Below, one piece after another: positions 63,764 through 64,000 of a DNA stretch of 64,000 nucleotides (within the stretch, counting starts at the first letter, position 1; the number at the start of each line of letters is the position of its first letter). Source of the DNA: Asaia bogorensis_B (GTDB lineage: Bacteria; Pseudomonadota; Alphaproteobacteria; Acetobacterales; Acetobacteraceae); assembly GCF_900465315.1 (NCBI RefSeq), contig NZ_UBIX01000006.1; one strand, written 5' to 3'. Under the pieces are notes generated by a model that was given only the letters and a program-made list of their open reading frames with translations, did not search any database and was not told the DNA's origin. The translations under genes and the position numbers were made by a program.

Positions 63764-64000
63764 CACCGCAGCGGAACACGCCGCGGCGACTGCCTGAAAG
63801 ACTGAGTAAGATCAGTGAGTTAGGTAGGGTTCTTTGAAAATTGAATAGGTTATGGAAGGGATATGTTGGCGGCGCTTTGGTGTTGTCTGAACCAGTGGTT
63901 CTGATGATGAGAGTGCTGACTGATTTATTCTTTTTCGAAAGAACTACAGACGTCAGTTTTTTTGTTTCGGGATCTATAGTTTGGTTTTGGTTGGCTTTGG
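63764..64000 (+). other. Probable leader of an rRNA operon (16S gene lies beyond the edge)
   Basis: The segment GGTTCTTTGAAAATTGAATAG (63828-63848) is the boxA-like antitermination signal seen in bacterial rRNA leaders. AT-rich non-coding leader with a TTCTTT-TTCG-AAAGAA tetraloop hairpin (63928-63943) follows. No 16S sequence is reached before the window ends. Confidence 0.6.

Noticed and set aside
63074..63766. 230-codon minus-strand frame across the CsbD gene, its terminator and the rRNA promoter
   Set aside because: It crosses a real gene, a strong terminator and a promoter, and its product is low-complexity with no family resemblance.

Overview
The window is about 64 kb of GC-rich, densely coding chromosome from an alphaproteobacterium. 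Gene content and protein style point to an acetic acid bacterium (Acetobacteraceae, something like Asaia or a relative). The evidence is the HprK-RapZ-EIIA-HPr-EI cluster, an ATP synthase Fo operon separate from F1, b and b' stator subunits, GlnK-AmtB, and the start of an rRNA operon at the right edge. The genus is an inference; the family-level impression is firmer. I saw no IS transposase, phage gene or CRISPR array, and one tRNA.

Layout. 1-4.7 kb: a partial membrane protein, cysE, a UbiH-type hydroxylase, then glnK-amtB and a small periplasmic protein. 4.7-9.6 kb looks more accessory: an AT-richer unrecognised glycosyltransferase-like gene, a transaldolase/aldolase plus sugar kinase pair, and a GIY-YIG/DUF4357 protein. 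9.8-15.2 kb: a nucleoside hydrolase variant, tRNA-Tyr, rlmB, an MDR oxidoreductase, a sulfotransferase and a DUF3597 protein. 15.3-19.9 kb: regulatory PTS genes ptsI, ptsH, EIIA(Man), rapZ and a short hprK, with a RidA-family gene overlapping hprK head to head. 20-31.2 kb: an M61 peptidase, a large putA whose aldehyde dehydrogenase half lacks both usual catalytic residues, a small monooxygenase, and the glycine cleavage operon gcvT-gcvH-gcvP behind a tandem glycine riboswitch.

31.2-38.1 kb: a possible MITE-like repeat, a YbaK-family deacylase, a TonB-like protein, an AlkA-type glycosylase, an M20 peptidase, an alpha/beta hydrolase and a ClC channel. 38.2-43.3 kb: the Fo operon atpI-atpB-atpE-atpF'-atpF, then two lipid-linked glycosyltransferases. 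43.4-48.3 kb: a possible 43-residue membrane protein, a DUF2721 protein, a secreted creatininase-like protein paired with a YVTN beta-propeller protein, and lldD. 48.3-54.5 kb: a catabolic block with a phenol-MetA-type outer-membrane protein, an AraC regulator, a nitrilase and an aldoxime dehydratase, then a divergent SDR/TetR pair. 54.5-63.4 kb: nitroreductase, apt, a single-domain response regulator, a Bcr/CflA exporter, a TVP38 protein, a TonB-dependent receptor, ybaK, an EamA transporter and a CsbD stress protein. 63.4-64 kb holds no protein gene that I accept; it carries an rRNA-type promoter and leader.

How the genes fit together. The strongest functional unit is aldoxime dehydratase plus nitrilase, which would convert an aldoxime to a nitrile and then to a carboxylic acid. 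It sits under an adjacent AraC regulator with repeated TTGTTCC-like sites at two promoters. The most surprising single observation is in PutA: the Glu and Cys positions of its P5C dehydrogenase active site, exactly 34 residues apart as in the ALDH family, are Asp and Ser.
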